Numbered from the stretch's first letter, positions 51,127-59,907 are shown. The stretch is DNA of 64,000 nt from an uncultured bacterium (GCA_949294085.1 CASFFX010000009.1:23314-87313), one strand, 5' to 3'. A program made the numbers and translations. Notes: generated from the letters alone by a model not told the origin.

Positions 51127-51863
51127 TGGTTCGGCTACCTTGGTACAAATCTGCCCTGCAGTTGGTGCTGCATTTCTTTTTCCCGCGTGAGTGCTTTGGC
51201 TGCGGGTGCGATTTGGCATGGCACGCCCAAGAGCCGCTGTGCCCGGCGTGTTTGGCGGGGTTAAAAGAACCCGGCCCGCTGATTTGCCGGCGCTGCGGGG
51301 CCGTATTAACCAGCGGCGGTGCCCATTGTTACGCTTGCCGGGGCAGCCGGGCCCGTCAGTACAAGTGCGAAATCATCCGTTCGGCGCTGATGTTTAACCC
51401 TTCTTCGCGGGCTTTGGTGCATGCCTTAAAATACGCTGGGGCCGACTATCTGGCCCGGTATATGGGCGAGTGTATGGCGCGCCGGTTTGGGCATTATCCC
51501 GAATTGGCCGCGGCCGAACTGGTCCTGGCGGTGCCGCTGTTCCCCCGGCGGATGCGTCAGCGCGGGTACAATCAGAGTGAACTGTTGGCCCGGTTTTTTG
51601 CGCTGGCGGTGGGGCTGCCGGTGGAAACGGGCGTGCTGGTGCGGGTGCGCGATACCGTCAGCCAGACGACGCTGGGCCGGCAGGGCCGATTGGAAAATAT
51701 GGCCGGGGCGTTTGCCTGCGTGAAGGCGGAGGCCGTGCGCGGCAAAGTGGTGCTGCTGGTGGACGATGTAGCCACGACGGGAGCCACGTTGGAAGGGTGC
51801 GCGCAGGCGCTCAAAAAGGCCGGCGCCAAAAAAGTGCTGGCTTATACGTTTGCCCGGGAATAA
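51126..51863 (+). CDS. comF: ComF-family phosphoribosyltransferase-like protein
   Basis: A 245-residue ComF homolog. The N-terminal zinc-ribbon cysteines are in CFGCGCDL, LCPACL, ICRRCG and CYACRG. The C-terminal phosphoribosyltransferase domain has RRMRQRGYNQSELLAR and the PRPP loop VVLLVDDVATTGATLEGC. In naturally competent bacteria ComF acts in DNA uptake, but the family is widespread. ATG 51126 overlaps the TAA of the barrel gene (TAATG), so translation is coupled. radC is convergent, 3 bases beyond the stop. Confidence 0.92.
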   Translation: MVRLPWYKSALQLVLHFFFPRECFGCGCDLAWHAQEPLCPACLAGLKEPGPLICRRCGAVLTSGGAHCYACRGSRARQYKCEIIRSALMFNPSSRALVHALKYAGADYLARYMGECMARRFGHYPELAAAELVLAVPLFPRRMRQRGYNQSELLARFFALAVGLPVETGVLVRVRDTVSQTTLGRQGRLENMAGAFACVKAEAVRGKVVLLVDDVATTGATLEGCAQALKKAGAKKVLAYTFARE

Positions 51864-51866
51864 AGG

Positions 51867-52553
51867 TTAAATTTGTCCGTTGGCTTTCAAACTGTAATGG
51901 GAGCCTTTGCCCACGATGATGTGGTCGTGTACCGAAATGCCAAACAGCGAGGCGGCCCGGATGACGTCGCGGGTCAGGTCCACGTCTTCCTGGGAGGGCG
52001 TGGCGTCGCCCGACGGGTGATTGTGTACCAAAATCAAAGCAGACGCTTTGGCCTCCAGCGCGCATTCCACAATTTTGCGCGGAGACACGGCCACCCGGTC
52101 TATTAATCCCGAAGCCACCACCTGCGTACCCATTACCGTGTTGCGCACCGACAGGTAGATGACTTCCAAACACTCTTCTTTTTTACCCGCGAGGGACGCC
52201 TTGCAGTATTCCAGCACTTGCCGCGGGGTGCGGATGGTAACGCTGTCTTTTACTTCGTCCAGCGAATATTTTTTGAATACGGCGCGGATTAATTTCAAAA
52301 ATTGGGCGGTGCTTTCTCCCACGCCGGGCACTTGGGTCAGCTGGGTCAAATCGGCGTCCAGCACGGCGGCAAGGGAGCCAAACTTTTTTAACAGCGCCCA
52401 CGCAATGGGTTTGGTGTCTTTGCGGGCGATGGCGTACGTCAGCAACAGTTCTAGTGTTTCGTGGTCTAAAAAAGCGTCCAGACCGGACGAAGCAAACTTT
52501 TCGCGGATGCGCTGGCGATGCCCAAGATAAGAAGGCTTGCTGTTGTTTGACAT
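51867..52553 (-). CDS. radC: RadC-family JAB/MPN protein
   Basis: A 228-residue protein with an N-terminal helix-hairpin-helix region (TQVPGVGESTAQFL) and a C-terminal JAB domain. The metal motif is HNHPSGDATPSQEDVDLT, complete for zinc. The historic link to DNA repair is weak; a role with DNA branch structures or natural transformation is debated. AGGATTTCT precedes the ATG and a TATAAT lies just upstream. It is divergent from lpd and convergent with comF. Confidence 0.94.
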   Translation of the reverse strand: MSNNSKPSYLGHRQRIREKFASSGLDAFLDHETLELLLTYAIARKDTKPIAWALLKKFGSLAAVLDADLTQLTQVPGVGESTAQFLKLIRAVFKKYSLDEVKDSVTIRTPRQVLEYCKASLAGKKEECLEVIYLSVRNTVMGTQVVASGLIDRVAVSPRKIVECALEAKASALILVHNHPSGDATPSQEDVDLTRDVIRAASLFGISVHDHIIVGKGSHYSLKANGQI

Positions 52554-52632
52554 AGAAATCCTGTTTTTTTATTATACTGTTTTTAATGCTACAATAGGTA
52601 TAATCAAAACGCCGTAAGAACGGGGGAATTTT

Positions 52633-54003
52633 ATGAAAAATATCGTAGTAATCGGGGGCGGGCCGGGCGGATATCCCGCCGCATTGAAAGCCGCCGCGCT
52701 GGGGGCGAAAGTAACGCTGGTGGAAAAAAACAAAATAGGCGGGGTGTGCCTCAACTGTGGGTGCATACCGTCCAAGTCGCTGTTGGATGCGGCGCACCGT
52801 TTTTATACGGCCAAAAATTTGGCTTCGCTCTGTGCCGACGGCGGCCAAGCCGCGGCCGACGCTTTGTTTGCCTTGGCCGATTGGAAAAAAATCCAGGCCC
52901 GTCAGCAAGCCGCCACGCGCAAATTGACGCAGGGCATTTCGTTCCTGCTTAAAAAAGCGGGGGTAGAGGTGCTGGCCGGGGAGGCTTCGTTTGTCAACGA
53001 GCAAACGGTGCGGGTGAAAGGCGCAGACGGCAGCCAGAAAGACTTGGCCTGCGACGGCGTCATCTTGGCGGCCGGCTCGGAGGCGTTTTTCCCGCCGCCG
53101 TTTGACCGGATTAAAGATAGAATTTACGATAATTCCACCGTGTTTGACATGCCCGCCCTGCCCAAAACGCTGGTCATTATAGGGGGCGGCGTCATCGGAT
53201 GTGAATTTGCGGATTTAATGAGTGCGCTGGGGGTGGGCGTAACCGTGGTGGAAATGCAGCCGCGCATTTTGCCGTTGGAAGACGAAAACGCCGCCCGCGT
53301 GCTGGCCCAGGCGCTTTCCAAGCGCGGGGTAACGCTTTGCACCGGCGTGTCCGCTACGGACGTGCAAGAGCAGAACGGCCGCTTTACGCTGACGCTTTCG
53401 GACGGCAAGACGCTGTCGGCCGATGCGGTGCTGGCCGCCATTGGACGCACGGTGGATTTAAGCGCCCTGCATATGGAAAACATCGGCGTAGAGTGGACCC
53501 GCAAAGGCGTGCGCGTGCACCCCGAAACGCTGCAGCTTAAAAATTCCATTTATGCGGTGGGGGACGTGAACGGCCTGTTCCAATTGGCGCATGCCGCCAC
53601 CCGCCAAGGCGAGGTGGCCGCGTGCAATTTGTGCGGGGTGCCGGCCGTGTATCACAACGAGCGCGTCCCGCGGGCCATCTATACTTCGCCCGAGATTGCC
53701 TCCGTCGGACTGACGCGGGCCCAAGCCGAAGCGCAGCAAATTCCCGTCAAAAGCCACAAAGCGTTCCTGCTGGCCAACGGCCGTGCCGTAGCGCAGGAGC
53801 AGACCGAAGGGTATTATGAACTCATCAGCCACGCGCAAACCGGCCGTTTGCTGGGGGCGGTGCTGGCCGGGGCCCAGGCTACGGAACTGGTGCACACGGC
53901 GGCGGTGGCCTTGGCGGCGGGGATGACGGTGGAACAGTGGAAGGAAATCATTTTTGCCCACCCGACGTTTGCCGAATCGCTGGGAGAGGCGGCCGCCCGA
54001 TGA
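52633..54003 (+). CDS. lpdA: Dihydrolipoyl dehydrogenase
   Basis: A 456-residue flavoprotein disulfide reductase (E3). GGGPGGYPAALKAAALGA binds FAD, CLNCGCIPSKSLL is the redox disulfide, and VIIGGGVIGCEFADLMSALG is the NAD site. AHPTFAESLGEA holds the His-Glu base at the dimer interface. It reoxidises lipoyl groups of 2-oxoacid dehydrogenases or the glycine cleavage system. No E1 or E2 is in the window. It heads the cluster lpd-trmJ-buk-ptb. An upstream TATAAT and CGGGGGAA ribosome site are present. Confidence 0.95.
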   Translation: MKNIVVIGGGPGGYPAALKAAALGAKVTLVEKNKIGGVCLNCGCIPSKSLLDAAHRFYTAKNLASLCADGGQAAADALFALADWKKIQARQQAATRKLTQGISFLLKKAGVEVLAGEASFVNEQTVRVKGADGSQKDLACDGVILAAGSEAFFPPPFDRIKDRIYDNSTVFDMPALPKTLVIIGGGVIGCEFADLMSALGVGVTVVEMQPRILPLEDENAARVLAQALSKRGVTLCTGVSATDVQEQNGRFTLTLSDGKTLSADAVLAAIGRTVDLSALHMENIGVEWTRKGVRVHPETLQLKNSIYAVGDVNGLFQLAHAATRQGEVAACNLCGVPAVYHNERVPRAIYTSPEIASVGLTRAQAEAQQIPVKSHKAFLLANGRAVAQEQTEGYYELISHAQTGRLLGAVLAGAQATELVHTAAVALAAGMTVEQWKEIIFAHPTFAESLGEAAAR

Positions 54004-54710
54004 ACGATTTTTGCGTGGTGCTGGTGCGCCCGCGGGACCCCAACAATATAGGCGCCTGTGCGCGGGCCATGGGAAACTTTGGCCTGAGCGATTTGCGCGT
54101 GGTGGCCCCGTATGCCCCCGTCTGGCGCGAAGCCGTCAGCGCGGTGGGCGTGCCCGATATCCTGCGGCGGGCCTGCCAATGCGCCACGCTGGACGAAGCC
54201 CTGCAAGACGTACATTTTTCGTTGGCTTCCACCGCTCTTAAAAACCGCGATATCCGGCAGGAAATTATTCCGCTGCCGCACTTAAACGAGCGGCTGGCCC
54301 AAAATCCGCCGGGGCGGACGGCGTTGGTGTTTGGCAACGAAAAAAGCGGGCTTTCCAATGAAGACATTGAGCGCTGCAGCGCGGTGCTCAATATTCCCAC
54401 CAGCGCCAAACAGCCGTCTATCAACTTGGCCCAAGCGGTAATTTTGACGTGTTACGAGCTTTCCCGCCGGCCGGATTTTGCCGCTTTGCGCACGCCGGGC
54501 CAGGTGCCGCCCGCGCCGACCGACGCCCAAAAAGAAATTTTTATTGAAGCGGCGGACCGCCTGTTTGAAAAATCCGGCTTTAAGACCGATTTTTCCTCCG
54601 TCCAGCGCAAGACGCTTTTGCGCCATATGCTGGCACGGCAGGGCCTGTCGCGCGAGCAGTTGTTTTTCCTTAAAAAATGGGCCGAAAAATTGGCCGCCAA
54701 ATTGCCCTAA
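54000..54710 (+). CDS. trmJ: TrmJ/TrmH-like RNA 2'-O-methyltransferase
   Basis: A 236-residue SPOUT methyltransferase. The knot motifs are VRPRDPNNIGACARAMGNFG, TALVFGNEKSGLSNEDIERC and IPTSAKQPSINLAQAVIL, as in TrmJ, which methylates position 32 of tRNA. The C-terminal helical extension (~70 residues) fits TrmJ. The start ATG 54000 overlaps the lpd stop as ATGA, so the pair is coupled. The match to TrmJ rather than another SpoU enzyme is likely but not proved. Confidence 0.88.
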   Translation: MNDFCVVLVRPRDPNNIGACARAMGNFGLSDLRVVAPYAPVWREAVSAVGVPDILRRACQCATLDEALQDVHFSLASTALKNRDIRQEIIPLPHLNERLAQNPPGRTALVFGNEKSGLSNEDIERCSAVLNIPTSAKQPSINLAQAVILTCYELSRRPDFAALRTPGQVPPAPTDAQKEIFIEAADRLFEKSGFKTDFSSVQRKTLLRHMLARQGLSREQLFFLKKWAEKLAAKLP

Positions 54711-54771
54711 ATCCAACGGCCAAAGCCCGCATATTTTGTTAGAATATAATAAGAGAAAAAAAGGGGGCATT

Positions 54772-55887
54772 ATGGCGGCTTTTAACATTTTGGTAATTAA
54801 CCCGGGGTCCACCTCGGACGATATCGGTTATTACCGCGGGGAGAAACCCGTTTTTGAAGTAACGGTGCGTTACTCGCTGACGGATTTGGAACCGTACGAA
54901 GGAAAAAACGTTACCGAACAGCTGCCGCTTCGCCGCAAATTGATTTTGGACTACCTGCTGGACCACAAAGTTCCCTTAAAAGAAATTGATGCCGTCATCG
55001 GCCGCGGCGGGTTCATCCGCGCGCTGGAAGGCGGCGTTTACGCCGTGAACGACCAGATGATCAACGACTTGGAAACCGGCCGCTACGGCGGGATTCACCC
55101 CAGCAATTTGGGCGGCATTTTAGCCAAAGAAATCGCCCAGTACGCCGGCTGCCCCAGCTTTATTGCCAACCCCGTCGTAATAGATGAGCTGCAGCCCATC
55201 GCCCGCTATTCGGGCATGCCCGAAAATCCGCGCATTTCCATTTTTCACGCCCTCAGCCAAAAACGGGTGGCCCGCATGATTGCCGAAAAACGCGGCAAAA
55301 AATACGAAGAGGTAAACTGCATTGTCTGCCATGGCGGCGGAGGCATTACCGTGGGCGCGCACCGTCAGGGGAAAGTGGTGGACGTCAATAACGGTTACGA
55401 AGGGGACGGCCCCATGACGCCCCAGCGCAGCGGCGGAACGCCCAACGCCGGGCTGGTGCAGATGTGCTATTCCGGCAAATATACTTTGCGGGATATGCGC
55501 CTAAAGCTGCGCGGCAAAGGCGGTTTGGTGGCTTATACGGGCACGTCCGATGTAAAAGATTTGGAAGAATTTATCCGCACCGGCGAAAAACGCCCCGGCT
55601 CGCTGATTTGCTGTACGCGCGAAGAAGCCAAGCTGGCCGAGGACGCGATGATTTACCAAATTGCCAAATATATCGGGGCGATGGCGGTGGTGCTGGAAGG
55701 AAAAGTGGATTTTATTGCGCTGACGGGCGGGCTGATGAACAGCAAATACATCCCGCAGGAGCTCAGCCGGTATGTGGGGTGGCTGGCGCCGGTGTACGTG
55801 TTCCCGGGCAGCGAAGAAAAAGACGCCCTGCGCGATGCCGCGCGTCGCGCCTTGGAAAACCCCAAAATCGTAAAAAAGTACAGCTGA
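54772..55887 (+). CDS. buk: Butyrate kinase
   Basis: A 371-residue acyl kinase of the ASKHA fold. It begins LVINPGSTSDDIGYY, and later has VIGRGGFIRALEGGVYAVND, VCHGGGGITVGAHRQG, VDVNNGYEGDGPMTPQRSG and ALTGGLMNSKYI. The Buk signature is clear and distinct from acetate kinase. It forms ATP from butyryl- or branched acyl-phosphate. TATAAT (54745-54750) and AAGGGGGC precede ATG 54772. ptb follows after 31 bases. The open frame upstream of 54772 overlaps trmJ and is rejected. Confidence 0.95.
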   Translation: MAAFNILVINPGSTSDDIGYYRGEKPVFEVTVRYSLTDLEPYEGKNVTEQLPLRRKLILDYLLDHKVPLKEIDAVIGRGGFIRALEGGVYAVNDQMINDLETGRYGGIHPSNLGGILAKEIAQYAGCPSFIANPVVIDELQPIARYSGMPENPRISIFHALSQKRVARMIAEKRGKKYEEVNCIVCHGGGGITVGAHRQGKVVDVNNGYEGDGPMTPQRSGGTPNAGLVQMCYSGKYTLRDMRLKLRGKGGLVAYTGTSDVKDLEEFIRTGEKRPGSLICCTREEAKLAEDAMIYQIAKYIGAMAVVLEGKVDFIALTGGLMNSKYIPQELSRYVGWLAPVYVFPGSEEKDALRDAARRALENPKIVKKYS

Positions 55888-55918
55888 TTTGTATCATTAC
55901 TTAAGGAGAAACAAACGT

Positions 55919-56836
55919 ATGAAATTCAAAAGTTTTGCCGATTTGATTAACCAAGTGAAAGGTAAATCAAACCGTGTCGTCGTGCCGGGCGCTAACAACA
56001 AAGAAGCGCTTACGGCAATTAAAATGGCGGACGAAAACGGTCTTATTTCCCACGGGATTTTAATCGGGCCGCTGGCGGCCGTAAAAGAAATGGTGGCCAA
56101 GGTGGGGCTGGACGAAAGCAAGTTTGACTTTATTGACTGCGAAGACGTGCCCACCATGTGCAAACTGGCCGTGGACCAAATCTTGGCCGGCAAAGGCGAT
56201 TTCTTGATTAAAGGCCTGGTGGATACGAAATATTACATGAAGGCCATTTTGAATAAGGAGGCCCACCTGGTGCCGGAAGGGGCGCTGCTCTCCCACTTTG
56301 TGCTGTTCAGCACGCCGAAATACAAAAAGCCCTTCGCGGTAACCGATTCCGCCGTGGTCATTGCGCCGACGTTGGAACAAAAAGCCAAAATTATTCAAAA
56401 CGCCGTGAACACCATGCACAAACTGGGCTTGGAACACCCGAAAGTGGCCTGCGTGTGCCCGGTGGAAAAAGTAAACGAAAAAATCCCCTCCACCGTGGAC
56501 GCCGCCGCCCTGGCGCAGATGAACGCGGAAGGCAAAATTACCGGCTGCACCGTGGAAGGCCCGTACGATTTGTACATTTCCCTGTCGCCCGAAAGAGCGG
56601 CCGAAAAAGGCATCAGCGGCAAGACGGTTGCCGGCGATGCGGACATCTTGATGCTGCCCGATTTGGACGCCGCCAACCCGCTTTACAAAGCGTTGGCCTT
56701 CTTTGGCGAACAAATGGAAGCCGCCGCGGTGCTGGTGGGGCCGAAAATTCCGGTCATCCTGCCTTCCCGCGCCGATGACCCCAAAGTAAAGCTCAACGCC
56801 ATTGCGCTTTGCTCTTACTTGAAAGATCAAAAATAA
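55919..56836 (+). CDS. ptb: Phosphate butyryltransferase
   Basis: A 305-residue phosphotransacylase that makes acyl-phosphate from acyl-CoA. Family features include VVVPGANNKEALTAIKMA, FLIKGLVDTKYYMKAILN, GLEHPKVACVCPVEKVN and AGDADILMLPDLDAAN. The length fits Ptb. With Buk it gives substrate-level ATP from butyryl-CoA or branched acyl-CoA. The order buk-ptb is the reverse of that in clostridia. AAGGAGAAAC precedes ATG 55919. A stable hairpin lies after the stop. Confidence 0.95.
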   Translation: MKFKSFADLINQVKGKSNRVVVPGANNKEALTAIKMADENGLISHGILIGPLAAVKEMVAKVGLDESKFDFIDCEDVPTMCKLAVDQILAGKGDFLIKGLVDTKYYMKAILNKEAHLVPEGALLSHFVLFSTPKYKKPFAVTDSAVVIAPTLEQKAKIIQNAVNTMHKLGLEHPKVACVCPVEKVNEKIPSTVDAAALAQMNAEGKITGCTVEGPYDLYISLSPERAAEKGISGKTVAGDADILMLPDLDAANPLYKALAFFGEQMEAAAVLVGPKIPVILPSRADDPKVKLNAIALCSYLKDQK

Positions 56837-56846
56837 CTTCTTCCTG

Positions 56847-56872
56847 CAGGGGCGGCCCAATGGCCGCCCCTG
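56847..56872 (+). other. Stable hairpin abutting the M23 peptidase start codon
   Basis: CAGGGGCGGCC and GGCCGCCCCTG form an uninterrupted 11-base-pair stem with a four-base loop. It ends three bases before ATG 56876 and ten bases after the ptb stop. There is no T-run, so simple termination is unlikely. It may act on translation or RNA decay. Confidence 0.6.
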
Positions 56873-56875
56873 GCT

Positions 56876-58168
56876 ATGTCTATGAGAAAAAAGATTTTAG
56901 CTTTATTGCAGCGTCATTATCGGCGCTATCACGATACCCTTTTTTACGTACTTACCCTGTGCGTGATTGTCATTTCCACGGCGGCGGCAATTCACGTGTC
57001 CCGCGCTAAAGACGCACAGGAGCGCGAAAATATGCACGAGCGCGAAATACCGGTGGTGGAATACACGGTAAAAGAAAAACCCATTTATGTCGCTTTGCAG
57101 GAATCCGGGCTGGATAATCAGACGGTGGCCCAAATCGTCAGCAAATTGGGCACGGTGGTGGACACCCGCAAATTGCAAAAACAGGATACGTATTCCGTAT
57201 CGGTGGACGCGGACAAACGGTTTATTATGCTGTTGCTGACGCAAGGCTTCAAACGTTTTTATGTGGCCAATGTGGAAGGTGCGCTGGTGGCGGGCGTGAG
57301 CGATGTGGAAATTAAAACCCGCGTGAAAACGGCCGCCGGGAAGGTGGAAGGTTCGCTGTTTAACTCCATGTTAGCCAAAGGACTGCAAGTGCCGCTTATT
57401 TTGGATTTTACGGACGCCTTCTCGTGGACGATGGACTTTAACAGCGACACCCGCAACGGCGACGAATACGCCGCCCTGTGGGAGGAACATTATACCGTAA
57501 CGGGGGAAATTACCGGGCAGGATTTGCTGGCGGCTTCCTACAAAGGCATTGAAACGGGCACTACGACAAATGCCTTCTATTTTGAAGGCGACTTCTACGA
57601 TGAAACCGGTAAAATGAGCCGCAAGATGTTCTTAAAGTCGCCCATCAGCTTTCGCAATTACCGCATTTCCTCGCGCTTTTCGTATGGGCGCATGCACCCC
57701 ATTTTGAAAAAGCGCCGCCCGCATTTGGGGATAGATTACGCCGCCCCTTCCGGTACGCCGGTGCAGGCGGTGGCGGACGGTACGGTGCGTTACGCCGGCA
57801 AAAAAGGCGGCTTTGGCAACTATGTGGAAATTCGCCACGCCAATAGCTATACCACCACGTACGGCCACCTGAAAGGTTTTGCCAAAGGCATTAAATCCGG
57901 GGCCAAGGTAAAGCAGGGGCAGACCATCGGATACGTGGGCAGCACGGGGCTTTCCACGGGGCCGCACTTGGATTTCCGTATTAAAGAAAAGAATAAATTT
58001 ATTGATTTTCTGAAGATGAAAAACCGCAATTCCGCCGTGCGGGACGTACCCAAAAACCAACGGAAGGAATTTGAAGAGCTAAAAGTGTTATACTTAAAGG
58101 AATTGGACGCGGCCAAACAAGCGGCTTTTGCCAAGCCGGCCGCTTCGGAGGAAAAGCATGAAGCATAA
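56876..58168 (+). CDS. M23 family peptidoglycan peptidase
   Basis: A 430-residue membrane-anchored M23 endopeptidase. One N-terminal helix (LFYVLTLCVIVISTAAAIHV) is followed by a ~200-residue periplasmic region (opioid growth factor receptor/LysM-like fold seen in MepM relatives) and the LytM domain at ~255-385. Zinc-site residues are HPILKKRRPHLGIDYAAP, TTYGHLKGF and STGPHLDFRI. The last reads HxD rather than the usual HxH. A basic tail follows. The ATG lacks a ribosome site and sits three bases after a hairpin. The NTPase gene overlaps its end by 11 bases. Confidence 0.87.
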   Translation: MSMRKKILALLQRHYRRYHDTLFYVLTLCVIVISTAAAIHVSRAKDAQERENMHEREIPVVEYTVKEKPIYVALQESGLDNQTVAQIVSKLGTVVDTRKLQKQDTYSVSVDADKRFIMLLLTQGFKRFYVANVEGALVAGVSDVEIKTRVKTAAGKVEGSLFNSMLAKGLQVPLILDFTDAFSWTMDFNSDTRNGDEYAALWEEHYTVTGEITGQDLLAASYKGIETGTTTNAFYFEGDFYDETGKMSRKMFLKSPISFRNYRISSRFSYGRMHPILKKRRPHLGIDYAAPSGTPVQAVADGTVRYAGKKGGFGNYVEIRHANSYTTTYGHLKGFAKGIKSGAKVKQGQTIGYVGSTGLSTGPHLDFRIKEKNKFIDFLKMKNRNSAVRDVPKNQRKEFEELKVLYLKELDAAKQAAFAKPAASEEKHEA

Positions 58169-58733
58169 AAAATTAGCGCTTACCGGCGGGCCCAACAGCG
58201 GCAAAACCACCGCGCTTTCCGTTCTGAAGGAAACCTTCGGCCCCAAAGTGGAACTGGTGCGTGAAGCGGCCACGATGATTTTCAGTGGCGGTTTTCCGCG
58301 GCAGGACAACAGCCGCCCGCATATTGAGGCGGCCCAGCAGATTATTTTTTACGCCACGCGGGAAATGGAAAGCCTGGCCGAAGAATCTTCGGACGCGCCG
58401 CTGATCGTTTGCGACCGCGGCACCGTGGACGCCGCCGTGTACTGGCCGGGCGGAGTGGACGATTTCTTCAAACACATGAACACCACCCTGGAGGCGGAAC
58501 TGGCCCGCTACGACGCCGTCATTCATCTTTCGCCGCCCACCAACCCGGCGTTTTACCAATCCACCCACGTCCGCACCGAGAATTTGCAGCAGGCGTTTGA
58601 AATTGACCGTAAAATTATGAAAATTTGGGAGAAACACCCCAACCGCTTAATCGTGGGAGGCAAAGAACATTTCTTTGAAAAAGCGGAAATTATTAAAGAT
58701 TTTGTAGAAAAATTATTAAAGGATAACTTATGA
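58158..58733 (+). CDS. P-loop NTPase, AAA_28/NadR-like (copy 1)
   Basis: A 191-residue P-loop protein. Walker A is LTGGPNSGKTTALSVLK at residues 8-24. EAATMIFSGGFPRQDN and IVCDRGTVDAAVYWPGG follow, the DRG acting as Walker-B-like. The C-terminal helices contain [20 protein letters not shown]. The layout resembles small nucleoside/nucleotide kinases and the AAA_28 family; the substrate is unknown. GGAGGAAAAGC precedes ATG 58158 inside the M23 gene. Copy 2 follows with a four-base overlap. Confidence 0.82.
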   Translation: MKHKKLALTGGPNSGKTTALSVLKETFGPKVELVREAATMIFSGGFPRQDNSRPHIEAAQQIIFYATREMESLAEESSDAPLIVCDRGTVDAAVYWPGGVDDFFKHMNTTLEAELARYDAVIHLSPPTNPAFYQSTHVRTENLQQAFEIDRKIMKIWEKHPNRLIVGGKEHFFEKAEIIKDFVEKLLKDNL

Positions 58734-59293
58734 AAAAAATCGTTTTAACCGGCGGCCCCAGCGGGGGCAAAACCACGGCTCTTTCCATTTTGAAAGAAAC
58801 GTTTGGCAACAAAATTGCCCTCGTGCAGGAAGCCGCCACGCTGATTTACAGCGGCGGTTTCCCGCGCAAAGACAACAGCCCCGTCCATATTGAGCACGCG
58901 CAGAACATTATTTTTTACACCGTCCACCAGCTGGAACACTTGGCGGAGGTTACGTCCAACGCCAAAGTGATGGTGTGCGACCGCGGCTCTATTGACGGCG
59001 CCGTATATTGGCCGTATGGACCGGACAATTTCTTTGCTTCTATGCATACGTCCCTGGAGGCGGAACTGGCCCGCTACGACGCGGTGATTCACCTGTCGCC
59101 GCCGCCGGAGAAAGATTTCTATCAAGCGACCAACGTCCGCACCGAAAACTTGCAGCAGGCGTTTGAGATTGACGATAAAATCTTGAAAATTTGGGAAAAA
59201 CATCCCAACCGCTTGGTGGTTCCGCGCGAAAAGCATTATTTTGAAAAAGCCGAAATCATCAAAAATTTTGTGGAAAAACTAATTTCCGAATAA
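58730..59293 (+). CDS. P-loop NTPase, AAA_28/NadR-like (copy 2)
   Basis: A 187-residue tandem paralog of the preceding gene, with well over half of aligned residues identical. Walker A is [17 protein letters not shown] and the second motif is [17 protein letters not shown]. The run [17 protein letters not shown] is unchanged between copies. Differences cluster in the middle ([16 protein letters not shown]) and around the substrate-facing loop before [11 protein letters not shown]. It overlaps copy 1 as ATGA, so both are probably made in equal amounts and may form a heterodimer. The SEC-C gene follows after 19 bases. Confidence 0.82.
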   Translation: MKKIVLTGGPSGGKTTALSILKETFGNKIALVQEAATLIYSGGFPRKDNSPVHIEHAQNIIFYTVHQLEHLAEVTSNAKVMVCDRGSIDGAVYWPYGPDNFFASMHTSLEAELARYDAVIHLSPPPEKDFYQATNVRTENLQQAFEIDDKILKIWEKHPNRLVVPREKHYFEKAEIIKNFVEKLISE

Positions 59294-59312
59294 TGAAGGA
59301 GCCGTAAAAATT

Positions 59313-59723
59313 ATGTGGAATCCGTTTAAGAAAAAACAGGCAGAGGCTGTTGCCTCGGCCCAGCCTGCGCAGCAAAAAGACGCTGCCAAAGAAACCAAAA
59401 AAGAATCTATTGAAGAACGTTTGGAGCGGGAAATTGATTCCTTGCCGGATATGATTAAAGGCAAGCTGAAAGATCCCGTCATCAAAAAACGCTTTATTGA
59501 CATTGCCAAACGTATGGAAAAAGACGGAGTGGATTTTAAGAGTATCCGCCAAATGAAAAAATGGATGAAGGCGCACGAAGCGGAACTGAAGGCCGAAGCT
59601 TCGGGCGGCACCGTGCAGAAAGTGGAAACGGTGGTGCACGAAGGGCCTAAAATCGGCCGTAACGACCCGTGTCCGTGCGGCAGCGGCAAGAAATACAAAA
59701 AGTGCTGCGGCGCCGGAAAATAA
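59313..59723 (+). CDS. SEC-C motif protein
   Basis: A 136-residue protein. The C-terminus carries the SEC-C zinc motif [19 protein letters not shown], as at the end of SecA, where it binds SecB and ribosomes. The rest is a lysine- and glutamate-rich helical segment ([35 protein letters not shown]). No SecA domain is present. The role is unknown; it could act as a translation- or export-linked adaptor. It is last in the M23-NTPase-NTPase-SEC-C operon, closed by a terminator. Confidence 0.88.
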   Translation: MWNPFKKKQAEAVASAQPAQQKDAAKETKKESIEERLEREIDSLPDMIKGKLKDPVIKKRFIDIAKRMEKDGVDFKSIRQMKKWMKAHEAELKAEASGGTVQKVETVVHEGPKIGRNDPCPCGSGKKYKKCCGAGK

Positions 59724-59745
59724 CGCGTTTGACAAGCAGAATTGA

Positions 59746-59781
59746 ACGGACGGACCCGGGAAACGGGTCCGCCCGTTTTTA
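59746..59781 (+). terminator. Terminator after the SEC-C gene
   Basis: ACGGACGGACCCG GGAAA CGGGTCCGCCCGT stem followed by TTTTA. Confidence 0.85.
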
Positions 59782-59880
59782 GTTGTACCGAAAAAGAGGA
59801 CCTTTCTGATTTGCTTCTTCTTTTGAGTCAGCCTCTTATGGAAGGAAACCAAACAGTATGTCTGCCCCGTAAAGAGGCCT

Positions 59881-59907
59881 TGATTCGTTTTTTTTTTTTG
59901 ATAAATT
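59881..59907 (+). promoter_or_regulatory. Pilin 2 promoter with an 11-T spacer tract
   Basis: TTGATT (59881-59886 region), CG, eleven T (59889-59899), GA, TAAATT (59902-59907), then six bases to ATG 59914. It is identical to the pilin 1 promoter at 5305-5340, including T-tract length. Confidence 0.55.

Noticed and set aside
56847..56872. Intrinsic terminator after ptb
   Set aside because: The stem is strong but no T-run follows; the next bases are the start codon of the M23 gene.
58158..59293. Frameshifted single gene in place of two NTPases
   Set aside because: Each copy has its own complete Walker A, DRG motif and C-terminal helices; they are full-length tandem paralogs.
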